64,000 nucleotides of DNA from positions 83,520,853 through 83,584,852 of the forward strand of contig CM030367.1 in the NCBI GenBank assembly GCA_017893485.1, read 5' to 3'. The notes under the pieces are model-generated. The model did no database searches. It saw only the letters and a list, made by a program, of their open reading frames with translations, and was not told the origin of the DNA. Below, in pieces: positions 1 to 10,937 of the stretch. Every line of letters begins with the position of its first letter. Position 1 is the stretch's first letter. This stretch comes from Hemerocallis citrina. Its lineage: Eukaryota > Streptophyta > Magnoliopsida > Asparagales > Asphodelaceae. The translations under genes and the position numbers were made by a program.

Positions 1-657
1 CTTCTTTTATGTGTGATCAGTTCAGATCGCTTGTCGCTCGGGCTTTGGTTCCGAGGGACGTGGAGCGATCTGGGCCATTGGATCATGGCACGGATCTCGA
101 GGTAGGCTCAGTTCTCGAGAAAATGCTATCTTGTCGTTTTGTGAGCGTGGCACGATCTGAGCCGTCTGATCGAAATCTTGCACGAATTTTGGGGAGAAAG
201 TCATTTTCTCCAATTTGCAACTCGAATTGGTAGTTGCTCGGTTTCCGAGCTTCTTCTATGTGTGATCAGCTTGGATTGCTTGTCGCTCGCCGAGGGTAGA
301 GCGCATCGGCGACTTGGGACTTGGAGTGCAGTCGAGCGGATCGGCTCATGCCGAACTGTCGTTACTTCTTGTGAACTGTCGTTACTTCTTGTGAACCGTT
401 GTTTGGGCTTTTTTATAACGCCTTGAGGAGAGGCCCAAAAGTTGCGTCTTTACGTTACAAAGCCCAAGAGTCGTTTCTTTTACTATAAGTCTTCACCCCC
501 CTCACACTTTACCTCATTCTTCACTTTTCATTTCTTACTTTCACTTTTACTTTCTACTAGCGGAGTTTTCACTCTCGGGTGGCGCTACTAGCTGTCGCGG
601 CAAGGCGCTTTCAGATTCCGGCGATCTTTTCTGGCCATTCACGTCACTTCAAGGTTA
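1..657. other. Non-coding 3' part of the Tat element with spaced direct repeats
   Basis: No convincing gene. A stretch of about 40 bases at position 1 (ATGTGTGATCAG core) recurs at about 251 with few changes, so part of a roughly 250-bp tandem unit is present. An 18-bp unit (GAACTGTCGTTACTTCTT) is duplicated near 353-390. The short reading frames here run across these repeats and look incidental. Confidence 0.6.
478..560 (+). promoter_or_regulatory. Putative promoter of the antisense gene
   Basis: TACTATAAG at about 481-489 is a TATA-like box. It is followed by a pyrimidine-rich CT leader typical of plant transcription starts, about 170 bp before the first coding exon of the plus-strand antisense gene. 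The assignment rests on position and composition only. Confidence 0.4.
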
Positions 658-2930
658 GTGTCTCACCTTATCCTTAGAAAATGGTTAAGTTTTCTTCTGA
701 GGATGAGACCCCCACCTCGGACCGAGACCCCCACCTCGGACCGAGACATCAGCCGAGCGGTGATGGTTCGGTCGAACAAGGGGAAGGAGATCGCCGAGCC
801 GATCGAGGTGACAATGGTTAGGCCGAGCAAGGGGAAGGAGGTCGCCGAGCCGATCGGGGTGATGACGATTGTCGAGCATCCGAATATGGTTGGTGAATCG
901 GGTCGGCACCCGTCTATCTTATCTAGCGTTGGCGGTGTGCGGAGTTACCCTGAAGACTTGTTGGAGAAGGTGACGCAAGGCATGGCTCCGTCATACGAGG
1001 AGAATGATCCGAGGGACCCTTCCGAGGTGGATCAGATCTCCTCAATCTTGACCGAGGCGGACCTGCATCGGATCAGGAGTGGGTTCCGAATCCCCAAAGA
1101 ATACGTTCTTCTACTCCCCGGCCCCGGTGTCCGAGCGTGCACATCTACTTCGGCCGATACTTGCGTCTTCCTGTATGACGCACTGAACGCTGGGCTTCGG
1201 CTGCCACTGCACCCTTTCGTAAATGAGGTGCTGCGGTGGTTCGGCTTGAGTCCCGCTCAGTTTATGCCGAACATGTGGCGACACGTGATCGCCTTCGTCC
1301 TTCAGTGCCAAGAGATTGGTGTGCAACCGGACATGGTCATACTTCAGAGCCTCTACCGCATCTGCCAGATGAGCAAGATGAAGGAGAGGTACTATCTGTC
1401 GCCGAGGAAGGGCGTAAAACTGATCGAGAACCCGAACTCGATCAAGCACTGGAAAGAGAAGTACTTCCTCATCCGTGCCCCCGAGCCGTGGGTCTTTCCG
1501 ACGTAGTGGAAGATCGGAGTTCCGAAGCGGGCGAAGAAGGATCCCGTGCTCACTAAAGAAGAGGAAGAGGTGGTGGAGAAGCTCTTCGGTCTTCCGACTC
1601 TTAGTTGGAAGGACATCACCGAGGAGGTCTTGTTTCGTGGGGGTCTCAGTCCGATCGACCCTAGTACGCTTTTCTCTTCTTTTCTTGCTTCAGCTTTATC
1701 TTTTGGTTGAAATTTTCTAACTCCTTTCGCTCGGTTTTTTCAGAGACCCCCGGTATGGATTACAAAGGACTGATGGCTAAGGCTCGTGCGGCGAAGGCGC
1801 AGGAGTCGAGAAAGAGGAAGAGGACTGTGGCCCGGCCTCAGTTGGGTCGGGCCGCGAAGGTCCCTTCGGCACCACCGACCGTCGTAGAGCTGGTGGCCGA
1901 GGCGCCTTCGGATGCGCCTGACCTCACTGCCTCAGAGACGCCCGCCAAGGCTCCTCCGAAGGCACCGGCTCAGGTTGACGCGCCCGGGTCGTCGAGCGGG
2001 CGTTCAACGTGAGCGCGGCCTTGGCTCTCGAGGTCCCCCCTCTCACCGCCGAGGCCGAGAAGATCCTTACCGAGGAGCACAAGTGCCTCTTCGTCCCCGA
2101 CTGGCGGGTGATGAAGGTGGACGGGTTCCTTGGAGACGGGGGCATCTGCATGCAGGCGGTGAAGCACCTGCCAACCCCCAAAGACCGAGCCGCGCTGAAG
2201 GCGGGTACCGTTGGCGACGACGCTATGCAGATCGCTCGGAACACCATGTCGGTGAGTACCAAAAACTTCTATAAAATTTTTCCAAGTTTTTTCGCTCAGG
2301 CCTAATAGCTTCTTGTGTCGCTTGCAGACCCTATGCCATTTCAACCACTTGCTCGAAGAGTTTGCGAGCAAGGAGAAGTAAATGACCGTGCTGAATGATC
2401 GGGTGCTGTCGGTGCGCGCCAAGGTGGTCAAACTGCTCGAGGCCGAGCAGTTACTTTCCGCTTCGCGCAGTCGAGGTGGCCGATCTTGAGGCGAAGCTCG
2501 CTGAGGCGCTGAAGCACTCGGCCGCCGAGGCTGTCAAAGTCGAGGCTTTGGAAAAGGAGACGGCTCGTCTCGAAAGAGGAGCTGTCCAAGGCACTGAGGA
2601 CGTCGGAGGAGGCTCTGAGCAGCCAGGCATCGAAGGTGGCGGCTGCAGAGCAGGCGGTTCGGGACGAGGACGAGGCCCACATGTTGAAAAACATGGAGGA
2701 GGCGTATGCCCGAGCGCTGAAGCACGTGGCCGCTCACGTCCCCGGGTTCGACAGCTCCTCCTACTACTTCTACGACCCCGTAGAGGGGGGGGGAAGAACT
2801 GCCTCTGGCGGAGCTCGTCCCCGGGCAGGAGGGCACAGAGGCCGAGGACGAGGTGCGCATCGAGGGCGTGATAGTCACCGTGCCGAGCGATGACGCTTCA
2901 GAACAACATCACGAGGTCGACCCCTGACTT
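658..2930 (+). pseudogene. Antisense gene of the Tat element ('transposase, putative, gypsy type' domain), broken
   Basis: This runs opposite to gag-pol. Exon 1 (658 to about 1665) has a low-complexity repeat near residues 35-65, then the conserved block with GFRIPKEYVLLLPGPG and a segment rich in Trp/Phe/Leu (VLRWFGLSPAQF). This resembles the Pfam family named 'Transposase (putative) gypsy type', found as an antisense gene in Tat elements; its function is unknown. A TAG at 1504-1506 interrupts exon 1, but the same frame stays open for about 53 more codons to a GT donor. Exon 2 starts near 1744 after a pyrimidine tract plus CAG. A frameshift lies near 1975-1990. An intron 2252-2327 has GTGAGT and TTGCAG borders. 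The rest encodes a Glu/Ala/Lys-rich coiled coil with further stops and shifts, ending near 2925. It is a decayed copy. Confidence 0.75.
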
Positions 2931-3316
2931 AGTCGCCTCTTCTCTCATTGTTTTTGCTTCTTTTGTTTCGTTTTTGTTGTAACGCCTAACTGCGGACTGG
3001 CCACTGCTTTTGTGTATATTTTGGATTTTTAATGAAATGACTTACTCTTTTGAAATCTTAGCCGAAAGTTTGAAATTTTTTTGACTTGCGTTCGTCTTGT
3101 TTTGAGATGTTGCTGTATTGAGGGTGGCGATACTATTATTGAAATTTTGCTAAAGCGTTGTGAACACATTGAGATTTCGCTAAGTGTTGATCGCTTTTCA
3201 TTCGTGTTGAGAACTCAAATGTTGTGAACTCAAGTGTTGAAGACTCCCTTTAATATTCTTTCACTTTTCTGGTCGAGTCGAGTTCGGCAGCTGAGGTTTC
3301 TCGCCTTCGTACTGAA
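2931..3316 (+). other. Spacer with 3'-end signals of the antisense gene
   Basis: T-rich sequence just after the stop of the antisense gene. TTGTAACGCC, TTTTGTGTATATTTTGG and AATGAAAT at 2975-3040 resemble a plant far-upstream and near-upstream polyadenylation region. No other feature seen. Confidence 0.35.
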
Positions 3317-4078
3317 TTGAAAACGGCGAAGCGGACCCTCTCTCGCAGCCGAGAGTGCTTCCTCAAAAGCGAGTTAGATCTAGAGGAGGTCAAGGCAATG
3401 GCGAGAGGGTATTTCTCCGAGCTGAAACAACTACGGAAGTGCAAGATTCGTCTTGAAGGAGAGGTGGAGTTGCTCCGAAAGGCGCTATTCGACGTTACTC
3501 GAGCGGAAGGTGATCTTGTAGCGGAAGTTCAAGATTTGAAGATAGCTGAGGAAGAACTTTTGGTGGAGGAAGATGAGTTAGCTTCGGCAGTGGGTAAATT
3601 GATGGTCGAGCGTGACAAGTTGACGGCGAAGGTTGATCAGTTGAGGAGGGTTACGGTCGACAGAAGTATCGAAGTGACCCACCTTCATCGTATCATGGCC
3701 GATAGGTCTGGCGCTGAAGGTTCAACTCGGCTTCCTCGCTTTAAGATATCTGTGAAGGATGACTCTTTGAGGGATCGAATTGTCGAGCTCGAGGAGGAAG
3801 TCACTCGACTCAAGCCTCAGCCGGCAAGAATCAACGTTCGGAGCACGTCGTGTACGCGCGAGGAGAGTGAGAGGGGAATATCTTTTTATGAGCTCGCGAC
3901 TCATTCGCCTGTCATTAGGCAGAGCCCGGCCGATGCTCAAAGCAGGGTGGCTGCCTCGTCTAGTGGCACTTCGGTTGGGGCCACGGTCAGAGGCAGCACC
4001 GAAGAGGCATCTCGGTCCGTTGGCATACAGACAAGCTCTGAAGTTAGGAGACGCCGTCCCCGAGTGTCTTTGAACTGA
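3317..4078 (+). CDS. Coiled-coil protein frame in the Tat element, antisense to pol
   Basis: An open frame of about 253 codons, dense in Leu, Glu, Lys and Arg with heptad-like spacing over roughly residues 15-120 (for example EAELVEEDEL-type runs around LLVEEDELASAVGKL). This is followed by a Ser/Arg-rich tail ending RRRRPRVSLN. There is no ATG until position 3398, and the frame is open upstream to about 3260, so it is probably a downstream exon of the antisense transcript or a second antisense gene whose first exon is lost. TTTGTAATTTGGG and AATAAA at about 4165-4200 follow. I recognise no enzyme domain. Confidence 0.45.
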   Translation: MKTAKRTLSRSRECFLKSELDLEEVKAMARGYFSELKQLRKCKIRLEGEVELLRKALFDVTRAEGDLVAEVQDLKIAEEELLVEEDELASAVGKLMVERDKLTAKVDQLRRVTVDRSIEVTHLHRIMADRSGAEGSTRLPRFKISVKDDSLRDRIVELEEEVTRLKPQPARINVRSTSCTREESERGISFYELATHSPVIRQSPADAQSRVAASSSGTSVGATVRGSTEEASRSVGIQTSSEVRRRRPRVSLN

Positions 4079-4340
4079 AACATCCCCATTCCAAAGAAGC
4101 ATTGAATAAGTTGTAATTTTCTTTGAGTTTTTGTAGCGCCCTGCATTAGTAACTCGGTTTTGTAATTTGGGTTCCTTTGTCGAACTTTTTAATGAAATAA
4201 AAGCTCGTTTTCTTTCCGATGTTCGTGTGTTGGACGTGCATGGTAGTTCGATTCGAAATGAGTCCTAAGAACCAAACGTTAGCTCTTTTAAGCACTTTTC
4301 TACCATGTCTGGTCTAGTTGTAGAAATTTTGCGTGCGTCG
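4079..4340 (+). terminator. Polyadenylation region after the coiled-coil frame
   Basis: After the stop at 4078 the sequence turns T/G-rich and holds TTAATGAAATAAAAGC (about 4190-4205), containing AATAAA in the plus orientation. This suggests that the antisense transcript ends here, between its own gene and the tandem repeats. Confidence 0.4.
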
Positions 4341-4920
4341 ACGGTTGTGGGAGCAATTCCGAATGGCAAACCTCTTCTAGCTCGCTTAAGAGCGAGCTTG
4401 CGAAGCGGAGTCAAGGCAAGTGTTGGATTCTGAACTCGTCGTTTGAGTATGTTTCAACGGTTGTGGGAGCAATTCCGAATGGCAAACCTCTTCTAGCTCG
4501 CTTAAGAGCGAGCTTGCGAAGCGGAGTCGAGGCAAGTGTTGGACTCCGAACTCGTCGTTTGAGTATGTTTCAACGGTTGTGGAAGCAATTCCGAATGGCG
4601 AACCACTTCTAGCTCGCTTAAGAGCGAGCTTGCGAAGCGGAGTCGAGCCAAGTGTTGGACTCCGAACTCGTCGTTTGGGTATGTTTCAACGGTTGTGGGA
4701 GCAATTCCGAATGGCGAACCACTTCTAGCTCGCTTAAGAGCGAGCTTGCGAAGCGGAGTTGAGCCAAGTGTTGGACTCCGAACTCGTCGTTTGGGTATGT
4801 TTCAACGGTTGTGGGAGCAATTCCGAATGGCGAACCACTTCTAGCTTGCTTAAGAGCGAGCTTGCAAAGCGGAGTCGAGCCAAGTGTTGGACTCCGAACT
4901 CATCGTTTGGGTATAAAGAA
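4341..4920. repeat. Five 116-bp tandem repeats
   Basis: The phrase ACGGTTGTGG starts at 4341, 4457, 4573, 4689 and 4805, an exact period of 116 bp. Copies differ by a few substitutions (for example CAAACCTC versus CGAACCAC). Each unit carries the inverted repeat AGCTCGCT-TAAG-AGCGAGCT, able to form an 8-bp stem; the fifth copy is slightly altered. The array lies between pol and the antisense gene, the region of Tat/Ogre elements known to give rise to satellite DNA. Confidence 0.93.
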
Positions 4921-5107
4921 GGTAAAAAAAACAGAGAGATACAAGCAATTCATAAGTAAGATATGAAGAATGTTCTTTATTGAAAACTAATAGTCGGCTG
5001 CTTCTAAGTTGCGAGTCGTTATTACATTGGAGAAATAAAGAAGCAAAAGTAAAATACAAGTGGGGGGAAAGGAACGGTTCGACATCTGAAGGTACTTAGA
5101 GAGGCGT
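4921..5107. other. Spacer between tandem repeats and pol end
   Basis: A/G-rich on the plus strand. Nothing recognisable beyond its position as the 3' untranslated part of the minus-strand pol gene. Confidence 0.4.
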
Positions 5108-6526
5108 TCATGCGCTTTCCTGGTACTTCAAGAGATGGTCGGCATTCCAAGTCCTGGGAATCTCTCTTCCTTCGAGGTCTTCTAGTCGGTATGTCCCGGT
5201 CCGAACCACTTTGGTGATCTTGTAGGGTCCTTCCCAATTTGGGGCTAGCTTGTTCTTCTGACTGGGGAATGAGATAGCCAACTTTCTGAGGACCAAGTCC
5301 CCTTCTTTGAGGTCGGTGGGACGGACCCTCTTGTTGTAGGCCAGCTCGATCCTCCTTCGGTAGCTTTGTTGGCGAATCGAGGCTCTTTCACGGAGCTCAT
5401 CAATCAGATCCAAATTCGCCCGAAGCTCCTTGGCATTTTGCTCTTCTTCATAGGCAATGAGGTGAGGAGAAAGTACACCGACTTCCAAGGGGATCACAGC
5501 CTCGGACCCATAGGTGAGATTAAATGGCGACTCTCCTGTAGGGGTCCGTTTCGTAGTGCGGTAATTCCATAGTACGTTAGGGAGCTGATCAACCCATAAG
5601 CCTTTAGCGGACTTATCCAGCCTCTTCTTAACACCGGAGAGGATTTGTCGGTTGGCATTTTCTACTTGACCATTTGACTGCAGGTGGGAGACGGAGGAGA
5701 AGCGTTGTTGGATGGCAAGGTCTTCACATAGAGCTCGGAATGCGGCCCCTATAAATTGTGTTCCATTGTCGGTTATGAGGACCTGAGGGACACCGAACCT
5801 ACAGATGACGCTCTTCCAGAAGAACTGAAGGACTTTGTTCTCGGTGATTATAGCCAAGGGCTCGGCCTCTATCCACTTCGAGAAGTAGTCGATTGCCACG
5901 ACTAAAAATTTGAGTTGGCCGGGAGCTGGTGGAAACGGCCCTAGTAAATCCATCCCCCACATTGCAAAAGGGATCGGACTTAATAGGGAGATGAGCTGAG
6001 CTTGGGGTAGGCGACGAATGTTGGAATGCTTTTGACACTAGCTGCACTGCCGAATGTGTCGTTCGGCGTCTTGGAGGAGGGTAGGACAGAAGTATCCATA
6101 ATTCAACACCTTTCGGGCAAGTGATCTGGACCCTGAATGTGCTCCGCCTATGCCTTCATGAAGCTCTTGTAAGGCATACGTGGCTTGTTCCGGGGAAAGG
6201 CACCTCAGGCAGGGTCTGCCGTCAACTTGCGTGAAGGAGCGTTTGTACAAGATCCCTCCAACAAGGGTGTACCGCTCCACTCTGGTTCTGACCCGACGAG
6301 CTTCCTTAGGGTCTTCGGGGAGGATCCCATCCCTTAGAAATTCTACCGGGGGTTTCATCCAATTATCTTGAAGTTGAACCGGCAGTGACTCCATTGAGTC
6401 GGAAGTTTCTTCTTCTATGCTCGGCCTCAGGAGTACTTCAATCAAGACGGTCTGCTCGAGACCTTGGAAGGAGGAAGAGGCTAACTTGGAGAGGGCATCT
6501 GCTTGGGCATTTTCCTCCCTGGGGAT
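5108..6526 (-). pseudogene. Integrase of the Tat element (zinc-binding domain, catalytic core, C-terminal domain), broken
   Basis: Integrase inserts the cDNA copy into the host genome. The N-terminal part (6445 to 6038) has the HHCC-type domain: a His pair around ELHEGIGGAHSG, and a CS-stop-C motif where TAG at 6038-6040 falls between the two cysteines. The core (from 5962) shows the catalytic triad with D in MWGMDLLGPF, D in ITDNGTQF and E in NGQVENANR; the last two are 35 residues apart (D,D35E). The C-terminal part has GDLVLRKL and GPYKITKV, ending at RTWNADHLLKYQ. The frame is the same as RT and gag. An upstream TGA at 6527-6529 separates it from RNase H. Confidence 0.92.
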
Positions 6527-7309
6527 TCACCGAATAAGTGCCTCTTCGAATAGAGCCATGAGATTTTGGACCTTGGCTAGATACTTAGCCATTCGGTCAT
6601 CTCGCGCTTCATACTCGCCCAAGACTTGATTCACGACCAGCTGAGAGTCACTAAATATGCGGAGGCGTTGTGCCCCCGCTTTGCAGGCCATTCCGAGATC
6701 GGCTATAAGGGCTTCATACTCCGCTTCATTGTTGGAGGCCTTGAATTTGATGCGAAAGGAGTATTGGAGAACGAAGTCATCTGGGCCTGCCAGAATGACC
6801 CCAGCTCCGCTCCCTTCGGTGCAAGAGGATCCATCTACATATACCGTCCAAATAGGAGGTCCGTTTTTCGCTTGACTGACCTCGGAAATGGTGCTCTCAA
6901 CTATGAATTCAGCTAAGGCTTGAGCTTTGATTGCGGTCCGAGGCTGGTACGATATATCATGCTGGCCCAGCTCGATTGACCACTTCATGAGACGGCCCGA
7001 GGTCTCCGGCTTGTGCAGAACTTGCTTCAGCAGTTGGTCGGTAAGAACGACCACCGAATGAGACTGGAAATATGAGCGAAGCTTCCTAGCTGCCATAACC
7101 AAGGCATATGCCATCTTCTCTAGCCTTGGATAACGAAGCTCGGCATCCTGAAGTACCTTGCTTACGTAATAGATGAGCTTCTGAGCCTTTTCTTCCTCCC
7201 TCACCAGGACAGTGCTGAGGGTTTGTTCGGAGGTAGCTAAGTAGAGGTAGAGTGTTTCCCCGGAGATAGGCTTGCTGAGGAGAGGGGGGTTGACTAAATA
7301 GGCTTTAAG
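6527..7309 (-). pseudogene. RNase H and second (Tat-type) RNase H domains
   Basis: The first domain is the usual RT-linked RNase H, seen from KLIYYVSKVLQDAE through VVVLTDQLLKQVL. The second has WTVYVDGSSC, NNEAEYEALIADLG and RIFSDSQLVVNQV, giving the D-E-D pattern of an RNase HI-like fold. Two RNase H domains in a row mark the Tat group and separate it from Athila. The piece starts after a TAG at 7310-7312 and ends at TGA 6527-6529, in the common polyprotein frame. Confidence 0.92.
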
Positions 7310-8131
7310 CTAATCGAACGACTCCTGCTGTTGTTGACCCCATTCGAAGCCCTTAGCCCCCCTAAGAGCCTTGAAGAAGGGAAGACACTTTTCTCCTGAC
7401 TTGGAAAGGAAGCGCCCTATAGCTGCGAGGCGCCCGGTTAGCTTCTGAACTTCTTTCACATTTTTGGGAGGAGCCATATCCAGTATGGCTTTGATCTTCT
7501 CGGGGTTGGCTTCGATCCTTCTTTGGCTGACCATGAAGCCTAGGAATTTCCCTAACGAGACTCCGAACGCACACTTGTTCGGATTGAGCCTCATACCATG
7601 TTTCCTGAGTACATCGAACGCCTCTTGCAGATCGTTGACATGGTCGGCCCCATGGATGCTCTTTACAAGCATATCATCAACATACACCTCCATGTTGCGG
7701 CCGATCTGACTTTGGAAGACTTTGTTAACGAGGCGTTGATAGGTGGCGTCTGCATTCTTCAACCCGAAAGGCATTACCATGTAGCAGTAGAGGCCCTGAT
7801 CGGTAACAAAGGAGGTCTTCGGGATATCCGGGGGGAACATGCGGATTTGATTGTATCCAAAGAAAGCGTCCATGAAGCTGAGAAGCTCATGGCCCGAAGT
7901 GGCGTCAATCAGGGTATCGATGCTTGGAAGAGGGAATGGGTCTTTGGGGCATGCTTTATTCAGGTCGGTAAAATCAATGCAGATTCTCCAGCTCCCGTTG
8001 GCTTTCTTTACCATCACAACATTTGAGAGCCATTCGGGATAATTGACCTCCTGTATGAACCGAGCCTTAAGGAGCTTGTTCACCTCTTCTTTTATAACTT
8101 GTTGGTGCTCTGGAGCAAATTTGCGCCTCTT
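7310..8131 (-). pseudogene. Reverse transcriptase of the Tat element
   Basis: Copies element RNA into DNA. From about 8083: [20 protein letters not shown], then [10 protein letters not shown] with the first catalytic Asp (about residue 72), [17 protein letters not shown], and the active-site YVDD (about residues 134-137). KCAFGV and [16 protein letters not shown] follow, then the connection region. All key residues are present. The fragment is bounded by TAG at 8132-8134 (upstream) and TAG at 7310-7312 (downstream), so only the reading frame is broken, not the motifs. Confidence 0.94.
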
Positions 8132-9067
8132 CTATTGAACCGGTTTGGACCCCAGTGCAACACTCAAGTGGTGGACGAGGAGCTCTTTGGAAATTCCTGG
8201 CATGTCGGCAGCCGACCATGCGAAGCGGTCACGGTTCTTTCTAATACATTGAACTATGTCTGAGCTTAGGACAGATGGGAGGGTCTTGCTGATAAAGAAC
8301 TTGTGGTTCGGATCTTGCTCAGAGAAGAGCACTTCCTCCAATTCATCCACCGGCTCGGACGTTGGTCGGACTCCGTCCTGGGGGATTTCAAGAGTTTTGA
8401 GGGAGAGGACTGGACCCCCAGTAGAGGTCATGTAGCATTTATAGGCCATTTCCTGACTGCCTCTTACTTCCCCTACTCCTGCCCGGGTGGGGAACTTCAT
8501 CTTGAGGTGATAAGCGGAAGGGGCGGCTTCGAAAGCAGCTAGGCCGGGTCGGCCTAGGATCACATTATAAGTTGCTGGGATATCAACGACCATAAAGTCC
8601 ATCGGCTCCGTCCGGGTAGTAGGAGTTTTGCCAGAAGTTACGTCGAGGGTGATTACCCCTTCAATAGTCACTGGCACTCCCGTGAACCCGTGGAGTGTGT
8701 AGCCGTCGGGCTTAAGTCTGTCCCGGGATAGTTTGAGTCCTTTGAAAGCAGCCTGGAAGAGGATGTTAACGGAGCTGCCATTGTCTACTAGGATCCTCTC
8801 CACTTTAAAATTCGCCATATGGAGGTTGATGATTAGTGCGTCACAATGGGGGGTTCGGACACCTTAGAGGTCTTCATCTGAAAAAGTGACCAGTACTCCG
8901 AGGCCTTTGGGAGGGGGCATGCCATGTACTGAATTGACTTCCCTTATGAAAGCCTTTCGAGAGGATTTGGAGGTGCCTCCCATGGGGCCCCCATGGATAA
9001 GGTGTAGGATACGCTCCTCTTCGAATTTGAGTGTCTCATCACGTCGTTCAGGATGCTTGTTAGCCCC
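8132..9067 (-). pseudogene. Aspartic protease region of the Tat element
   Basis: The active-site motif is ILVDNGSSVNIL near 8790, the DNGS form usual in Tat elements instead of DTGA. YNVILGRPGLAAF is the second conserved block of retropepsins. The piece after it (DRFAWSAADMPGI) leads into RT. Two stops break the frame upstream: TAG at 9068-9070 after a run of prolines, and TAA near 8863-8865. The frame is shared with gag and RT. Confidence 0.88.
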
Positions 9068-10866
9068 CTAAGGAGGAGGAGGGAGGTCATTTTGATCCTT
9101 TCTCACAAATTTGGCCAGCTGCCCCCTCTGGATGAGGGCCTCAATCTCGTTCTTCAAGGCCCGACAATCATTGGTGTCGTGGCCGTGGTCCCGGTGATAG
9201 CAGCACCACTTCTCTTTGTCCCTCTTCTTGCCAGGGGTATTCATCTTCGGGGCAGGAGGTATCACCCCTTCCTTCTCAACTTCCATGAGAATAGTTGAAA
9301 TGTTGGCGTTAAGAGGAGTGAAGTTTTCGAATCTGGGGGGAGGGCGGCGCTGACCGCCATTGTCCTTCAGGAGCTTCTTGGCTCCCTCTTCTTCACCTGA
9401 TTTTCTTTTGGTTCCGGAGGAAGGCCCCTCAAAGGTGGGGCGATGCTCAGCTTCCTCGGCCCGGATATATTTCTCGCTTCGGAAAAGGAGGTCGGAGAAG
9501 TTCTGCGGGGGCTTCTTAGAGAGGGAGGACCGAAGGCTGGAGTTAAGAACATTTGATTGGAATACTGCTGCAGCGACCGACTGGTCGAGGGAAGCGATGG
9601 ACCTGGCTTCCGCGGTGAACCTTTTCACATAGTTTCTCAGCTTCTCACCCTTCTTCTGGTTGAGATAGAGTAGCAAAATGCTGGCCTTCTCAGTTCGGTG
9701 GCTACTCACGAAGTGGGTGACGAAGATGGTCTCGAATTGCTCGAAGGAGAATATTGAGGATGGGGCGAGGCGAGAGTACCATTTCCGGGCCGGACCCTTG
9801 AGAGTGGCGGGGAAGGTCTTGCACAGTAGAGCATCGAAAGCTTGGTGGATTAGCATGAGGGTCTTAAAGCTTTCGATGTGATCGACGGGATCGGATTCCC
9901 CAGAATAAGTCTCGAATTGGGGATGCTTGAAGCCTACTAGAACGGGCGCCTCCATGATGGTTCGAGAGAAAGGAGGTCGGCTTGGGCGGAGGGTCCTTCC
10001 TCTAAGCTCTTCTTCTCTGCCTAGCTGACCCAAGCGCCTCTCCATTTCGTGGAGATGACGGTAGACAGTGTCATCCCTTCGACGGTAATCAAACGAGCCT
10101 CTGGACTCGTGTTCGTACGAGGGGGAGCGGGGGCTACGACGATGGTAGCTTCGAGAGTGACGAGGACTAGGAATTTGCTGGGGGTTGCTAGGAGCTGGGG
10201 GAGGAGTTAGGGACCGTCGACGAGGACTTTGGACCGGAGGAGTGGGGACCCTCCGAGCATTGTTATTGTTGATCGGAGATTGAGGGCTTGTAAGATGGTT
10301 GCTTGGAATTGCTGGAACTCGGCACGAGTGATGGGTGCTTCATCGTTCCTCGGAGGTCGCCGACTGTCAGGAGAGTGAGGTCTTAACCTATGGTAGCCGG
10401 GGGACTCTCTCCGCCCTCGGCGAGGAGGGGACCTTCTGTAGTCTCGGGGATGAGGAGATCGCTCATTTGGACGTTGTTGGCGGGAGGCTCCCTCTCGGGC
10501 CCGCCTTTCATCCAAATGGCAGCGAAGATCCTCTTCCTTCTGCCGATTGAGGATGGTATTGCGAAGGTCATCGGAAGCTCGGGGGTTGTGGGATGCCATG
10601 GAATCGGTAGAGGGATTGTGTATGGAGACGTGGTCATGTTGGAGAGGTTGTTTCGGAGGATTGGGACGGCAGCCCCCCGCACCGGCATTCTGGGGACCGG
10701 TTTGACCGCGAAGGAGTTGAAGATTCTGAGGAGGGAGTTGGTCCTGCTGCGGGGCTTGGTCGGGTTGAGGAGGGAGTCCCTGTGGCTGGACCGTTTCTAG
10801 GGGGTTCCCTTGTTGAGGAGTAGGTCCACTGTTAGACCCCCTAGATCTAAGTTTCTTTAGAGGCAT
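9068..10866 (-). pseudogene. Gag (capsid and nucleocapsid) of the Tat element
   Basis: The start chosen is the ATG at 10866 (MPLKKLRSRGSNSG), 53 bp inside the primer-binding site. The N-terminal part is Pro/Gln/Arg-rich. A 1-base shift near 10257-10275 moves the frame into that used by the rest. The capsid block includes FETYSGESDPVDHIESF, RKWYSRLAPSSI and KKGEKLRNYVKRF, the retrotransposon gag pattern. The C-terminal end has a zinc-knuckle-like CCYHRDHGHDTNDCRALK. The frame ends at TAG 9068-9070 but continues into protease. Confidence 0.9.
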
Positions 10867-10918
10867 GGCTGGGTAGGATCTGACCAATGGGAAGAGGAAG
10901 GGCTGCTATTCTTTGGTT

Positions 10919-10934
10919 CCCACAGACGGCGCCA
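10919..10934 (-). promoter_or_regulatory. Primer-binding site of the Tat element
   Basis: On the minus strand TGGCGCCGTCTGTGGG follows the LTR end (CA) after three bases (GAT). TGGCGCCG matches the 3' end of plant tRNA-Asp type primers; the rest of the pairing is weaker. This form is usual for Tat elements. Confidence 0.8.
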
Positions 10935-10937
10935 ATC

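Noticed and set aside
4341..4920. CRISPR-like array
   Set aside because: Repeats are 116 bp, directly adjoining, with no unique spacers, inside a plant retrotransposon.
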